This document shows, one piece after another, positions 1 through 7,850 of a stretch of DNA of 20,239 bases. Every line of letters starts with the position of its first letter. Position 1 is the stretch's first letter. Source of the stretch: Chrysochromulina tobinii. Lineage: Eukaryota; Haptophyta; Prymnesiales; Chrysochromulinaceae. The stretch lies in NCBI GenBank assembly GCA_001275005.1, contig JWZX01000554.1, forward strand, positions 1 to 20,239. The letters are read 5' to 3'. The notes below the pieces were generated by a model, which saw only the letters and a program-made list of their open reading frames with translations, was not told the origin of the DNA and did no database searches. The position numbers and the translations under genes are program-made.

Positions 1-14
1 TTCCGGGACTTAAT

Positions 15-98
15 CCCCCCCCCTCCATCAATCCCTTGTCAATCTCTTGTCCTTACTCCCCCCCCTCCATCAATCCCTTGTCAATCCCTTGTCCTCGG
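15..98. repeat. 42-bp tandem duplication in an intron
   Basis: Two near-identical 42-bp units, each a run of eight or nine C followed by tccatcaatcccttgtcaat, follow each other directly and differ mainly by one C/T change. They lie just upstream of the cag at 101-103 that begins homology to importin alpha. The C/T-rich repeat therefore forms the 3' end and polypyrimidine tract of an intron rather than coding sequence, although the frame stays open through it. Confidence 0.75.
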
Positions 99-103
99 CG
101 CAG

Positions 104-691
104 CTCAACTCGCCCAAGAAGGGCATTCGCAAGGAGGCGTGCTGGACGATTTCGAACATCACGGCTGGGACGCGCGAGCAGATCCAAGCGGTCATCGAGG
201 CGAACATCATCCCGCCGCTCGTGCACCTCCTCGCCACCGCTGAGTTTGATATCAAGAAGGAGGCGGCCTGGTCCATTTCCAACGCGACGAGCGGCGGCTC
301 GCCTGAGCAGATCAGGTACCTGGTGCAGCAGGGATGCATCAAGCCGCTGTGCGACCTCCTCACATGCAACGACCCGCGCCTCGTGACCGTTGCCCTCGAG
401 GGCATCGAGAATGTGCTCAAGGCTGGCGAGCACGAGGCGCCAACCACCGGCGGCACCAACCCGTACACGCAATTCGTGGACGAGGCGGAAGGGATCGACA
501 AGCTCGAGGCGCTGCAAAACCACTCCAACGAGGACGTGTACAAGAAGGCGATGCACATCCTCGAGACCTACTACGGCCTCGACGAGGACGACGGGACGAT
601 CGCGCCCGAGATGACGCAGTCCGGCTTCCTCTTCCAGACGCCGCAGGCGCCGCCCCCAGGCCCCGGGGGGGGTGGCTTCCAGTTCGGCTGA
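104..691 (+). CDS. Importin subunit alpha (karyopherin alpha), C-terminal exon, partial
   Basis: Importin alpha is the adaptor that binds nuclear localisation signals and, with importin beta, carries cargo through the nuclear pore. The 195 codons here cover the last ARM repeats and the C-terminal tail. Family signatures are [14 protein letters not shown]-like (here [20 protein letters not shown]), a second ARM helix set [15 protein letters not shown], then [23 protein letters not shown] and a glycine-rich GGFQFG end like the plant GGFNFG end. The protein is truncated by the window edge: the N-terminal IBB domain and the first ARM repeats lie to the left. The start is a splice acceptor (cag at 101-103), not an initiation codon; in-frame codons 47-103 are repeat sequence without homology. 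The stop is TGA at 689-691. Family assignment is secure; the exact paralogue is not determinable. Confidence 0.93.
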   Translation, partial: LNSPKKGIRKEACWTISNITAGTREQIQAVIEANIIPPLVHLLATAEFDIKKEAAWSISNATSGGSPEQIRYLVQQGCIKPLCDLLTCNDPRLVTVALEGIENVLKAGEHEAPTTGGTNPYTQFVDEAEGIDKLEALQNHSNEDVYKKAMHILETYYGLDEDDGTIAPEMTQSGFLFQTPQAPPPGPGGGGFQFG

Positions 692-1263
692 GGGGGAGCC
701 GTAGCCGATAGGGTGGCGCCACTCCCCGGCGCCCGTCGGCTCGGCGGCCTCGTGAACGAGACCGCGCTCCCCCAACCCATCCCTCTTGCCCATGGGGCTC
801 GCGACCGAATTCCCCGGAGAGGGATGGCAGGGCAGCCCCTCCGCTGCCCTGCCGCTGCCCTGCCGCTGCCCTGCCGCTGCCCCGCCGCTGCCCCGCCATC
901 CCTGCTGCTGTCCCCCCCGCGCTTTGCACACGCTGGGGGAGTTTGAAAAGGAGAGAGACGAGATGAGATGCATCGCTCACATCGTTAAGGAAGAGTCGGT
1001 CGTCTGAAGATGTAAGATCTGCGTCGGGCGTTTCGGAAGTCCTACTAGTCTCTCACGCTGTTGGTGTGGATTTGCTTGGATGAAACCACTTCTCGAATGC
1101 GCAACTCGAACTTGCGCGCGACGGCGCCTCCCCCCGAAATATTACTCTTGTAGAGAAGGAAGCTCAAATTGGAAAGGTCGCGGATTCGGGTGTGGCTTCT
1201 TGTGTGGCCTCGCAACCTGTCCGCCTGTGCCGAGCTTGTGGCCGTCCGAGCGCGCAGCACGCG
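692..1263. other. Intergenic region between importin alpha and EF-hand gene
   Basis: I see no gene in these 570 bases. They hold the importin 3' flank, an 11-bp GC-rich tandem array at 841-895 and the 5' flank of the EF-hand gene. The EF-hand frame stays open upstream to a GTG at 1192, but no ATG precedes 1264. Confidence 0.6.
841..895. repeat. 11-bp tandem repeat, five copies
   Basis: Three copies of ccgctgccctg are followed by two of ccgctgccccg with no interruption. The array lies in the 3' flank of the importin gene. The sequence just before it (ggcagggcag, about 826-835) is partly complementary, so a stem is possible. It is a simple minisatellite with no evident function. Confidence 0.9.
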
Positions 1264-3054
1264 ATGCCCGTGCCGGCGGTCAACGGTGGCAGCGTGTCGG
1301 CCTCATCGTCCAACCGGCCGGAGTCGGCCAAGCTCCCGCGAGGCGGAGGTAACCCGACAGGATCGTCAAACGCAACCAGCGGAGGTAAGTCGTCGGAATC
1401 GTCGTCGAGTGCACCAGCAGGCAAGAAGACCAAAATTGTAAGGATAGGACCGCCTCCACCGCAACCCGGAGTGTACGTTGCGCGGCAGAAGCTGAGAGTG
1501 CGGCAAGGCTACGAGCTCGACAGTGAGGAGGTTGACCCACTCCCCGCCGATACACACTTGCGAATTTTGGACCAGCGGGTGCTGCCTGATTCTGGTGTTC
1601 GGCGGGCGTGGGTATCTCTTGAAAAGGACGAGCGCACGCCATACGGCTGGATCACAACGGTCGCCAAAGATGGGAGTGACAGCATCAAGCTCGAAGGAGC
1701 CGGACTTCCGACCGATGATGACCATCTCTTTAGCGACGACGATGACGTCGACGACGAGGAGGCTGCGCAGGGCAGTGTGTCGGTGCCCACGGCGCAAACG
1801 CCACCAACAGCCAGTCCCGCCGCCGCCGCCGCCGGATCAGCAGCGTCAGTGCCGTCTACTTCAAAAGCAGTCCGCACGCCTGCGGCCGCTTCGACTAGAG
1901 CTGCGGCTGCCACGACGCAGTCCGGCGAAAGTCAGGCTTCATCCTCGTCCGCTCGATCGCTGAGCGCGCCATCAGCTGCATGCCAAGAGCTGCACACGAT
2001 TGCCCGCGCCTATCTCGACATGGTCGCCGCGGAGGCTGAGTTGCTGGACGAGAAGTACAAGACGCTCAGGACGCGCATTGGCGAGGCTCTTGCGGCCACC
2101 CAAGCCAAGGTGAAAGAGCTTGTGGTGTCATGGGCGAAGGATGGACACCAGCCCATTTCGAAGATGGACTTTCGGAAGCACGTGCGTAGGGTGATCAAGG
2201 AAGATGATACCAAGAAGATTGACGAGCTCTTCGGCGAGCTGGACGATGATGGAAGTGGGTCGCTCGACGTGAAGGAGCTAACGGCGACCTTCAACAGTTT
2301 GCAGGATGAGGCCAAACTCGCCAAGGCACGAGCTGAGGCGATTCGCCAGCGCTGCGCCTTTCTGCAGAGCCGGGCCGGTGCGGCCACGCTAGCCGCCGAC
2401 ACGATGGCCGCAGCCGAGGAAGCTCTGGTGGAGCTCAATCGCATCAAGGGCAGCAAAACGCTGGGCAACACCGTTGGCGAGGCTCTGATCACGAAGAACT
2501 TCAAGGTCGGTGAAATTGTTGGCCAATGGGATTCCACTAAGGGAGAGGTGAGCAAACCCCAATTCCGCAAGAACCTAGCCAAGAGTCTAGATGTCAAGGC
2601 ACCGGCAGAGCAAGTAGATCGACTGTTCGATAGGTTTGATAAGGACAGCGGTGGCACATTGGACTTGGACGAGCTCAAGGCTGCTATGGAGATCCTCAAT
2701 GAGGAACATAAGCAGAGGGAGAATGCCCTCGCAGTCCAGCAGGCTAAGCATGAGTCGCTCGCAAAGACGGCCAAGAGCATGCACGCGGATGTCAAGAAGA
2801 TGTACCAGGCAGACCAGGACGAGGCCAAGCAAAAGGCAGAGGCAGAGGCAAAGGAAGCCAAGCAGCGCGCTCTTGCGGAGGCGAACGCGCAAGCCGCGAG
2901 AGATGCCGCGAAGGAGGCTGCAGAGACGAAGAAGGCGGCGGAAAAGGCCGAGTTTGAACGCAAGGTCGAGGAAAGGAGGATTGCGAAGGCCGTTACCCAC
3001 GCCGCTGCCGCGCTGCCGACTGCGCCGCCCAGTCGAGGAGTAAGAAATAGGTAA
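1264..3054 (+). CDS. EF-hand calcium-binding protein with SH3-like N-terminal domain and coiled-coil tail
   Basis: A 596-residue protein. Residues 1-65 are Ser/Gly-rich and disordered. Residues about 68-145 form a beta-rich SH3-like segment (VYVARQKLRVRQGYELDS to YGWITTVAKDG), of a kind I recall in multidomain algal proteins. A Ser/Ala-rich acidic linker follows. Two copies of a module then begin near residues 270 and 405, each with a degenerate helical half (motif W-x(n)-G-x-x-SK-x-x-FRK) and a canonical EF-hand. The calcium loops are DDDGSGSLDVKE (327-338) and DKDSGGTLDLDE (459-470), with acidic residues at loop positions 1, 3, 9 and 12. The C-terminal 110 residues are an Ala/Lys/Glu-rich coiled coil. 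The start is the first ATG in frame; the frame is open upstream only to a GTG at 1192, an unlikely nuclear start. Calcium binding is well supported, the cellular role unknown. It is a paralogue in architecture of the protein at 18378-19577. Confidence 0.85.
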   Translation: MPVPAVNGGSVSASSSNRPESAKLPRGGGNPTGSSNATSGGKSSESSSSAPAGKKTKIVRIGPPPPQPGVYVARQKLRVRQGYELDSEEVDPLPADTHLRILDQRVLPDSGVRRAWVSLEKDERTPYGWITTVAKDGSDSIKLEGAGLPTDDDHLFSDDDDVDDEEAAQGSVSVPTAQTPPTASPAAAAAGSAASVPSTSKAVRTPAAASTRAAAATTQSGESQASSSSARSLSAPSAACQELHTIARAYLDMVAAEAELLDEKYKTLRTRIGEALAATQAKVKELVVSWAKDGHQPISKMDFRKHVRRVIKEDDTKKIDELFGELDDDGSGSLDVKELTATFNSLQDEAKLAKARAEAIRQRCAFLQSRAGAATLAADTMAAAEEALVELNRIKGSKTLGNTVGEALITKNFKVGEIVGQWDSTKGEVSKPQFRKNLAKSLDVKAPAEQVDRLFDRFDKDSGGTLDLDELKAAMEILNEEHKQRENALAVQQAKHESLAKTAKSMHADVKKMYQADQDEAKQKAEAEAKEAKQRALAEANAQAARDAAKEAAETKKAAEKAEFERKVEERRIAKAVTHAAAALPTAPPSRGVRNR

Positions 3055-3151
3055 GATAACTCAGGCGCCATCGAATAGCCAAACCGAGCGGCGCGACCCA
3101 CTGTACCATTGTAAAGTGCAGCGCGCCCGTTCGCAGTGGTGATCGTGAATA

Positions 3152-3168
3152 ACTAAGAATAACTTAGT
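3152..3168. other. Small hairpin in 3' flank of EF-hand gene
   Basis: ACTAAG and CTTAGT form a perfect 6-bp stem around AATAA, about 100 bp after the stop codon. It may sit in the 3'UTR or near the polyadenylation site; the AATAA in the loop is suggestive only. Confidence 0.5.
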
Positions 3169-3233
3169 GATAACTCAATTCGATAACTTTGTATGTCGTA
3201 TGTGGCTCGTTTTAGAAAGAAACGTATAGCACG

Positions 3234-3282
3234 GGTCTCTAGAGCCTTAAAAGCAATAGGTCTCTAGAGCTTAAAAGCAACA
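3234..3282. repeat. 25/24-bp tandem duplication
   Basis: Unit 1 (3234-3258) begins ggtctctagagccttaaaag and unit 2 (3259-3282) ggtctctagagcttaaaag. They differ by one deleted C and one base at the end, so this is a recent slippage-type duplication in noncoding DNA. Confidence 0.9.
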
Positions 3283-3451
3283 GGACGGATCATTATCAAT
3301 TTACCATGGGCGTATGCCGAACTCTCCAAATGCCATTGTCCTCAGTCATGAGTCATCCCCCGGAACGCCGGCAGGATCATCGACCTAGGCAAAGATGTGT
3401 CTCCCTGGAGCAGCTGGCCCTTCTTTTTGTCTACAATCGAATCCGGTTACC

Positions 3452-3460
3452 CCTAAATAG
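3452..3460 (+). promoter_or_regulatory. TATA-like box (CCTAAATAG) upstream of J-protein gene
   Basis: TAAATAG lies about 85 bp before the ATG at 3543. Two other genes in the window have the same TAAATAG core about 100 bp before the ATG (7747 and 18274). This copy is the weakest because TATA is replaced by CCTA. Confidence 0.3.
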
Positions 3461-3542
3461 ACGGATACACATGTAGACCTGCTGGAACGGACGGAAGGCA
3501 TAGGAGAAACTTTTCAGGAACACGTGGCTCAGCTGGAACGCC

Positions 3543-6373
3543 ATGCTGCTGCCTCGCTTGCTCCAACTTGCGTGCTATGCACTTCTGTGCCATGGCATAT
3601 TTGCCGACTTTTACCGTGACCTAGGCGTGTCGCGCCGCGCCAGCGCATCCGAAATCAAGGCCGCCTATCGCGACGCAGCCAAAAAGTACCATCCAGACAA
3701 AAACAAGGATGAAGATGCGCAGATCCGCTTCCAAAAGATCGCGGCGGCATACGAGACGCTCTCTGATCCCGAAAAGCGCCGGCTGTACGACCTGCACGGC
3801 AGCGATTACGCACAAGTCCAGCAGCAGCACGAGCAGAGGCAGCAGCAGCAGCGGCAGCAGGAGGAGTTCTTCAACGCCTTTGGCGGCGGCCACCGGCGCA
3901 GTCGGCACAACCAAGGCCCACCCATCTTTTCCTCGACTCTCTGGCTCACATCTGAGTCTTATCGCGACCTCGTCGAGGACAGCAATGAGAACTGGCTGCT
4001 GCAATTCTACCACGACGGTTCCGAGCAGTGCAAGGAGTTCGCGCCGCGCTGGGAAGCGCTCGCGGGCAAGCTGCCGCCGATGGTGCGCCTTGCGCGCGTG
4101 AACATCGACCAGAATTTTGGGCTCGTGCAGCGGTACCGCTCCTTCGTGCGCTGCCGGCAGAACGCTTTCTTAATGGAGTGCACCACGCCGGCGATCGTGC
4201 TGGTCACGCCGGGCGGCACCGACGGCAACCTGCAGGCACGTTGGCGTCCGCGCCCTGCTTGCTGCTACGCCACGCTCGCTGCTGTCGCGCCATGCTCGCT
4301 GCCGCTTGCGCACAGGCCGTGCGACCTGCGTGCCGCCCATGCGTGTGCGTCTGCCCACACGTCGCCCCCTCACCTGCTCTCCCCTGTGCGTTGCGTGCGC
4401 AGGCGGAGGCCTTCCGCGGGGGCCACCCGCCATCAGCAGAGCAGGTGTACGACTGGGTCAAACGCTCGTTGCCGCAGCGCCACCGCTCGCCACCCCAGAT
4501 TGCGCCATCGGCGGACGAGCTCGCGCGCTTCCTGCGCCCGCCGTGGGCGAGCCCTCTCGGCACGAAGACGGCGCGGCGCGAGCGAGAGTCGGCCAGGCTC
4601 GAGGAGGCTGGTCGAGCTCGGCAGCCTGCCAAGGGCTGTATCTTCTCAGACAAGCCGATCGCCAACTCCATCTTCGCGCGCCACCTCGTCGCGAGCCTCG
4701 AGGATGTGCTTGTCCTCACGTCGGTCGTGGTGGAAGGAGGCCTTGACGCGCCGCACTCGGCCGGCGCGCAACTCGCGCGCGCGCATGGCGTCACGAGCCT
4801 CCCAACTGTCGCGGTCTGGCCCGACGCGGAGCTCGAGTACGCGAGATTGGGCGCGCCGCGGCTCTTCTCAATGGCGGAGAAGCCCGACGCCTCTGCGCGC
4901 GAGAGGCTGCTGGCCGAGCTGCGCGTCGCGGCGGTGCCGACGGTGCCGATGCTCCGGCCGTCCAACTACCATGCGCGCTGCGGCCCGGGCGTCGATGAAG
5001 ACGATGTCAAGTTCTGCGTCTTGCTCTTCGTGCCCTTGGACGCTCAAGGCGTGTGGCCCGCGAACGCCAAGGCCGCGCTGGCCGCGATGCGCGCCGCGAT
5101 ACCCCTGAGGAATGGCGCGGCGCGTCTCGGGTGGGTGGATACCAACCGCCAAGAGCCCTTTGCCAGGCACGTGCTTGGCGCGGCGGGCGTGTGCACAGGC
5201 TCTGCTGTGAAGAGCCAAGCGGGCAACAGCGGCGGCGCCAAGCGTGGCGGCAGCGGCAGTGGCAGTGGCAGTGGCAGTGGCAGTGCCTCGTCCTGCGAAG
5301 GCGAGCGGCTGCCGCTCGCGCTGGTGGCGATGCAGGCGACCTCTGCGGGTGCGGGCAAGCGCAGCGCCGGCCGCAGCAGATACTCTGTGCGAGTGCACCG
5401 GTTTGGCGCCGTCCCGGGCGCACTGGGCACTCTGCGCACCGAGGAGCTACGTGCTTGGGTCGATGAGCTGACTAGCACTGCGATGGTAGTCGGAGGAGCC
5501 GGCGATTGGCAGCGGCTGCGCGAGCCCGCGCCGCCGCTGCGCGCCGACGAGCCACCGAGCGTGCGCGCTCACATCCTCGTGTGGTTCTTCTCGTGGGGCT
5601 GGATCGTGGCCACAATCCTCGTGGGTGGTGGTGGCGCGGCAGTCTTTTATGCGCCGCAGATCCAGCAGTGGTACGATAAGCAGCGGCGGCAGGCGAGGCA
5701 GCAGCAGCAGCAGCAGCGGCAGCAGCAGGAGCAGCAGCAACAGCGAGACCAAACGAATCAGACGCAGCAGCAGCAGCCACAGCAGCAGCCGCACGCGAGC
5801 CAGCGTACGCCGCCACAGGATGCCGAGGGAGACGAGAGCGATGCCGGCCCATCGCCGGCCTCACGCACGCCGAGCAGTGGAAGCGCGAGTACGCGCAGGT
5901 ATGCTGAGAGCAGCCCCGGTAGCGCGTCCGCCGCCGCATCTGCAGAAGGCCTCTCGGGGCTCAGCGCAGACACCCTGAGCGCAGTGCTTGGTCGCGGCAG
6001 CTATACGCTCATCTTCGTGACCAATGCGGGCGTCGCGAGCCGCGCGACGATGCTCGCCACTGCGGCGCACTTTGCCGAGCAGTCCGCCGCAGGTGTCTCT
6101 GACTTTCGTGGCTGGGCGATTGTCACGCTAGACTTTGCCGCCGAGTCGTCGCGCGAGTCGAAGCCGCCGCTGCTGCGCGCGCTGCTGGCGCGGCTGCGCG
6201 CCTCCCCGGTGGGCGTGCTGCGCAAGGGCCAGACGCTCGCGTGCTTCAGTGGGCAGCCCTCCGTGCGTCTCGTCGGTGAGTGGATAGCCAAGCTGCGGAT
6301 GGGCGAGGTCGAGTGGGCCAGGCTCAGCGACGATGGACCACTCTCGCCTGCCATGGACGAAGAGCCTGGCTAG
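3543..6373 (+). CDS. DNAJC16/ERdj8-like ER membrane J-protein with thioredoxin-like domain
   Basis: Joining 3543-4235 to 4403-6373 gives 887 residues. Order of parts: hydrophobic signal peptide (1-21); J domain (22-86) with the Hsp70-activating HPD at 50-52; Gln-rich linker (91-107); thioredoxin-like fold (about 130-225, [14 protein letters not shown] to CTTPAIVLV with the cis-proline position kept); further thioredoxin-like and Gly/Ser-rich segments; one transmembrane helix (about 622-648); a long polyQ stretch (about 660-700); and a conserved-looking C-terminal domain. The order signal peptide, J, thioredoxin, single TM, C-terminal domain matches animal DNAJC16 (ERdj8), an ER J-protein linked to autophagosome size. 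The J domain should recruit BiP-type Hsp70 in the ER lumen. The thioredoxin active site reads SEQC (160-163) instead of CxxC, so classical disulfide exchange is unlikely. The frame changes across 4236-4402, which is explained by an intron. Confidence 0.85.
4236..4402 (+). other. GC-AG intron in J-protein gene
   Basis: The exon 1 frame runs to CAG at 4233-4235 and then reads into low-quality Arg/Ala-rich sequence. The exon 2 frame resumes with coherent coding from 4403 after gtgcgcag. Removal of these 167 bases joins the two frames in phase 0 (DGNLQ / AEAFRGG). The donor is GCACGT, a GC donor; no GT nearby restores the frame with the same acceptor. GC-AG introns are a recognised minority class of spliceosomal introns, reported as frequent in some algae. 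Confidence 0.75.
5249..5284 (+). repeat. GGCAGT hexanucleotide microsatellite in coding DNA
   Basis: One GGCAGC and five GGCAGT units encode a Gly-Ser linker inside the lumenal part of the J-protein. Length variation in multiples of six would not break the frame. Confidence 0.9.
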
Positions 6374-6847
6374 TGTCACGTGAGACCCGACTTGCAGGAC
6401 TACAAGGAGACCCGGTCGTAAAGCCGCCTCTGCACGCTGCAGCGAGAGCGTGACGGTCGAGCTTGACGGCGTGGCCAATCCCGGGCCGGCACCGAGCCTT
6501 ACGGTGTGTACAGCCGAGCAGACTGAGCGGCTCCGCCTCTCGCCGCGAGACTTACAGTGGGTCGTCCGGCGGTCCCGGGTTCGCCCGGCTTGGTGGCTCC
6601 CGAGAGCGGCCGGACGAGAGCGGACCCGGGTCCAGTCGTACATAATGCTTAATCAGTTAAATCTTTTGCCGACTTACAGTCTTCGATCGTCGGCCGACTT
6701 ACGGCCGACGGCGGCTCGGAGGACCGCGTCCGCGAGCGCGACGTGGACGAGCCGCAAATTACTAACCACGTTTTCGTCGCATCGTAGGGACGCGAGAACC
6801 CGCCTCTCATGAGTTTCCTGTACCGTACGCTGCAGCGGACGTCCTTA
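6374..6847. other. Convergent intergenic region between J-protein and methyltransferase genes
   Basis: I see no gene here; a small frame beginning at 6809 runs antisense into the methyltransferase and is a shadow. TCACGTGA follows the J-protein stop directly. The motif GACTTAC(A/G)G occurs three times (about 6548, 6671 and 6695), the last within a strong hairpin (6688-6710). GC-rich CCCGGG-bearing sequence lies at 6570-6635. It presumably holds both 3'UTRs. Confidence 0.55.
6688..6710. terminator. 9-bp GC-rich hairpin between convergent genes
   Basis: CGTCGGCCG and CGGCCGACG form a perfect 9-bp stem with the 5-nt loop ACTTA. The site lies between two genes transcribed towards each other. A role in 3' end formation is inference only; eukaryotic termination does not normally depend on such a hairpin. 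Confidence 0.45.
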
Positions 6848-7615
6848 TCATTTTACCACTACAATGACGTCGTTGCCTTCATCAGTGCCCAGCAGAAGCG
6901 GCTCGACATCAAACACGCTGACGATTGCCTCTCGCAGCGCGCGCCTCTGAGCGTCATCGCCACCCGTACTATTGATGAGCAGCACACCTTCGGGCCCAAG
7001 GTGCGAGCGCAACATCAGCAGAGCGGCTCTGCTAGAAAGAGACGAAGGCGGCGACTGAACTTCGAGACCGCAGCCGCCTTCAGCCTCGGGCGCACAGCTT
7101 GCATCGAGGAAGATGGCATCGAATCGCAAACTCGTATGCACCCGCAAGAAATGCAGTCCGTCTGTATGCAGGATGTGCATATGGCGCCCACGCAGGCCAA
7201 GATATTGTCGTGCGAGCGCCAGCACTCCATCATCGCTCTCGACGCAGGTCATTGTGCACTTGGGGTGCCTCTCTGCAAGGTGCATCGGCAGTACGCCGCC
7301 GCCGACCCCGATGAAGCATAAATTCTTCGGTGTCGGCTTCAGCTCATCCAGCGCAGCGACCATAGTTCGATGATAGGCTGGCATCAACATTCGACGGTTG
7401 AAGCGGCAGCTGTTGTGGCGCAAGGGCTCAATGCTGACGATGCTCTCCGCTGCCAGAGCGAGGCCTGGCCGAGAGGAGCAAAGCCAACGAAAGGCGAGGC
7501 CGTTTGTTAAGTGCTGCTCGAATACGTGAAGCGACGTGCGTTCGCCATGGTGAGAATGCAACCTGTGGATCACGCCACCACCAGGAAGCTCCACCTCAGT
7601 CTGGTTAAGCTCCAT
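6848..7615 (-). CDS. METTL13-like (eEF1A lysine/N-terminal methyltransferase type) SAM-dependent methyltransferase, single domain
   Basis: A 255-residue class I methyltransferase of the spermidine-synthase-like branch. SAM-binding motif I is FIGVGGGVLP (101-110), the acidic ribose-binding residue is E126 in CVESD, an adenine-contact DG follows (152-153), and motif IV is DAIFLD (166-171). The spacing and the wording GVGGGVLPMHL, EGVLLINSTG and MPAYHR resemble the C-terminal methyltransferase domain of METTL13/EEF1AKNMT, which methylates the N-terminus of translation factor eEF1A. Human METTL13 also has a second, N-terminal 7-beta-strand domain; only one domain is present here. The ATG at 7613-7615 is the start; the TGA is at 6848-6850. 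The gene is divergent from the kinesin gene, 235 bp apart. A different substrate is possible because this fold is shared by spermidine synthases, but the putrescine-site signature of those enzymes is not evident. Confidence 0.75.
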   Translation of the reverse strand: MELNQTEVELPGGGVIHRLHSHHGERTSLHVFEQHLTNGLAFRWLCSSRPGLALAAESIVSIEPLRHNSCRFNRRMLMPAYHRTMVAALDELKPTPKNLCFIGVGGGVLPMHLAERHPKCTMTCVESDDGVLALARQYLGLRGRHMHILHTDGLHFLRVHTSLRFDAIFLDASCAPEAEGGCGLEVQSPPSSLSSRAALLMLRSHLGPEGVLLINSTGGDDAQRRALREAIVSVFDVEPLLLGTDEGNDVIVVVK

Positions 7616-7746
7616 GCAGTAGTGACCACATGACCAATTGGTTCTTCAGGAAGGAAGCCCTGATAGTCCAAACAAGGCAAGCAGCCCCGAGGCCACAAGG
7701 ACGCGGATAGCCCCCAAGGGGGGGGAGGGGACGCAACTCTGAGGTC

Positions 7747-7754
7747 TATAAATA
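7747..7754 (+). promoter_or_regulatory. TATA box (TATAAATA) of the kinesin-like gene
   Basis: TATAAATAG is a consensus-quality TATA element about 100 bp before the ATG at 7851. It lies inside the 235-bp gap between the divergent methyltransferase and kinesin genes. It is the best of three TAAATAG boxes in the window. Confidence 0.6.
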
Positions 7755-7850
7755 GCACTGTGAATCATCGTGTGATCTCCAGGCGCCTGCGTCCTGAAGG
7801 CCAAAGGAACACACCAACCGGACACCACTTGGGCCCTGCCGGAAGGCGGC

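Larger units (their letters stand above)
3055..3542. other. Intergenic region with small repeats
   Basis: No gene is visible. The AT-richer first part holds several ATAACT motifs, a small hairpin at 3152-3168 and a 25/24-bp tandem duplication at 3234-3282. The second part is the 5' flank of the J-protein gene: a TAAATAG box at 3454-3460, a duplicated gctggaacg (3481 and 3532), an acceptor-like cttttcag (about 3510-3517, possibly ending a 5'UTR intron) and a CACGTG at 3521-3526. Confidence 0.6.

Noticed and set aside
53-973. Long minus-strand frame (306 codons) opposite importin alpha
   Set aside because: It is antisense to a clearly homologous gene and its Arg/Leu/Gly-rich product has no family resemblance; GC-rich DNA keeps shadow frames open.
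1192-1263. GTG-initiated N-terminal extension of the first EF-hand protein
   Set aside because: Non-ATG starts are unlikely in a nuclear gene; the first ATG at 1264 keeps all recognised domains.
1385-1420. GTAAGT...CAGCAG as a 36-nt intron in the first EF-hand gene
   Set aside because: Too short, lacks a pyrimidine tract, lies in a disordered Ser/Gly-rich stretch, and the frame is open without splicing.
2010-3101. 363-codon minus-strand frame opposite the EF-hand gene
   Set aside because: Ser/Ala/Leu-rich product is the complement of Lys/Glu/Ala coiled-coil codons; the plus strand carries EF-hand motifs.
6809-7321. 170-codon plus-strand frame opposite the methyltransferase
   Set aside because: Antisense to a complete SAM-methyltransferase with all motifs; product has no recognisable features.
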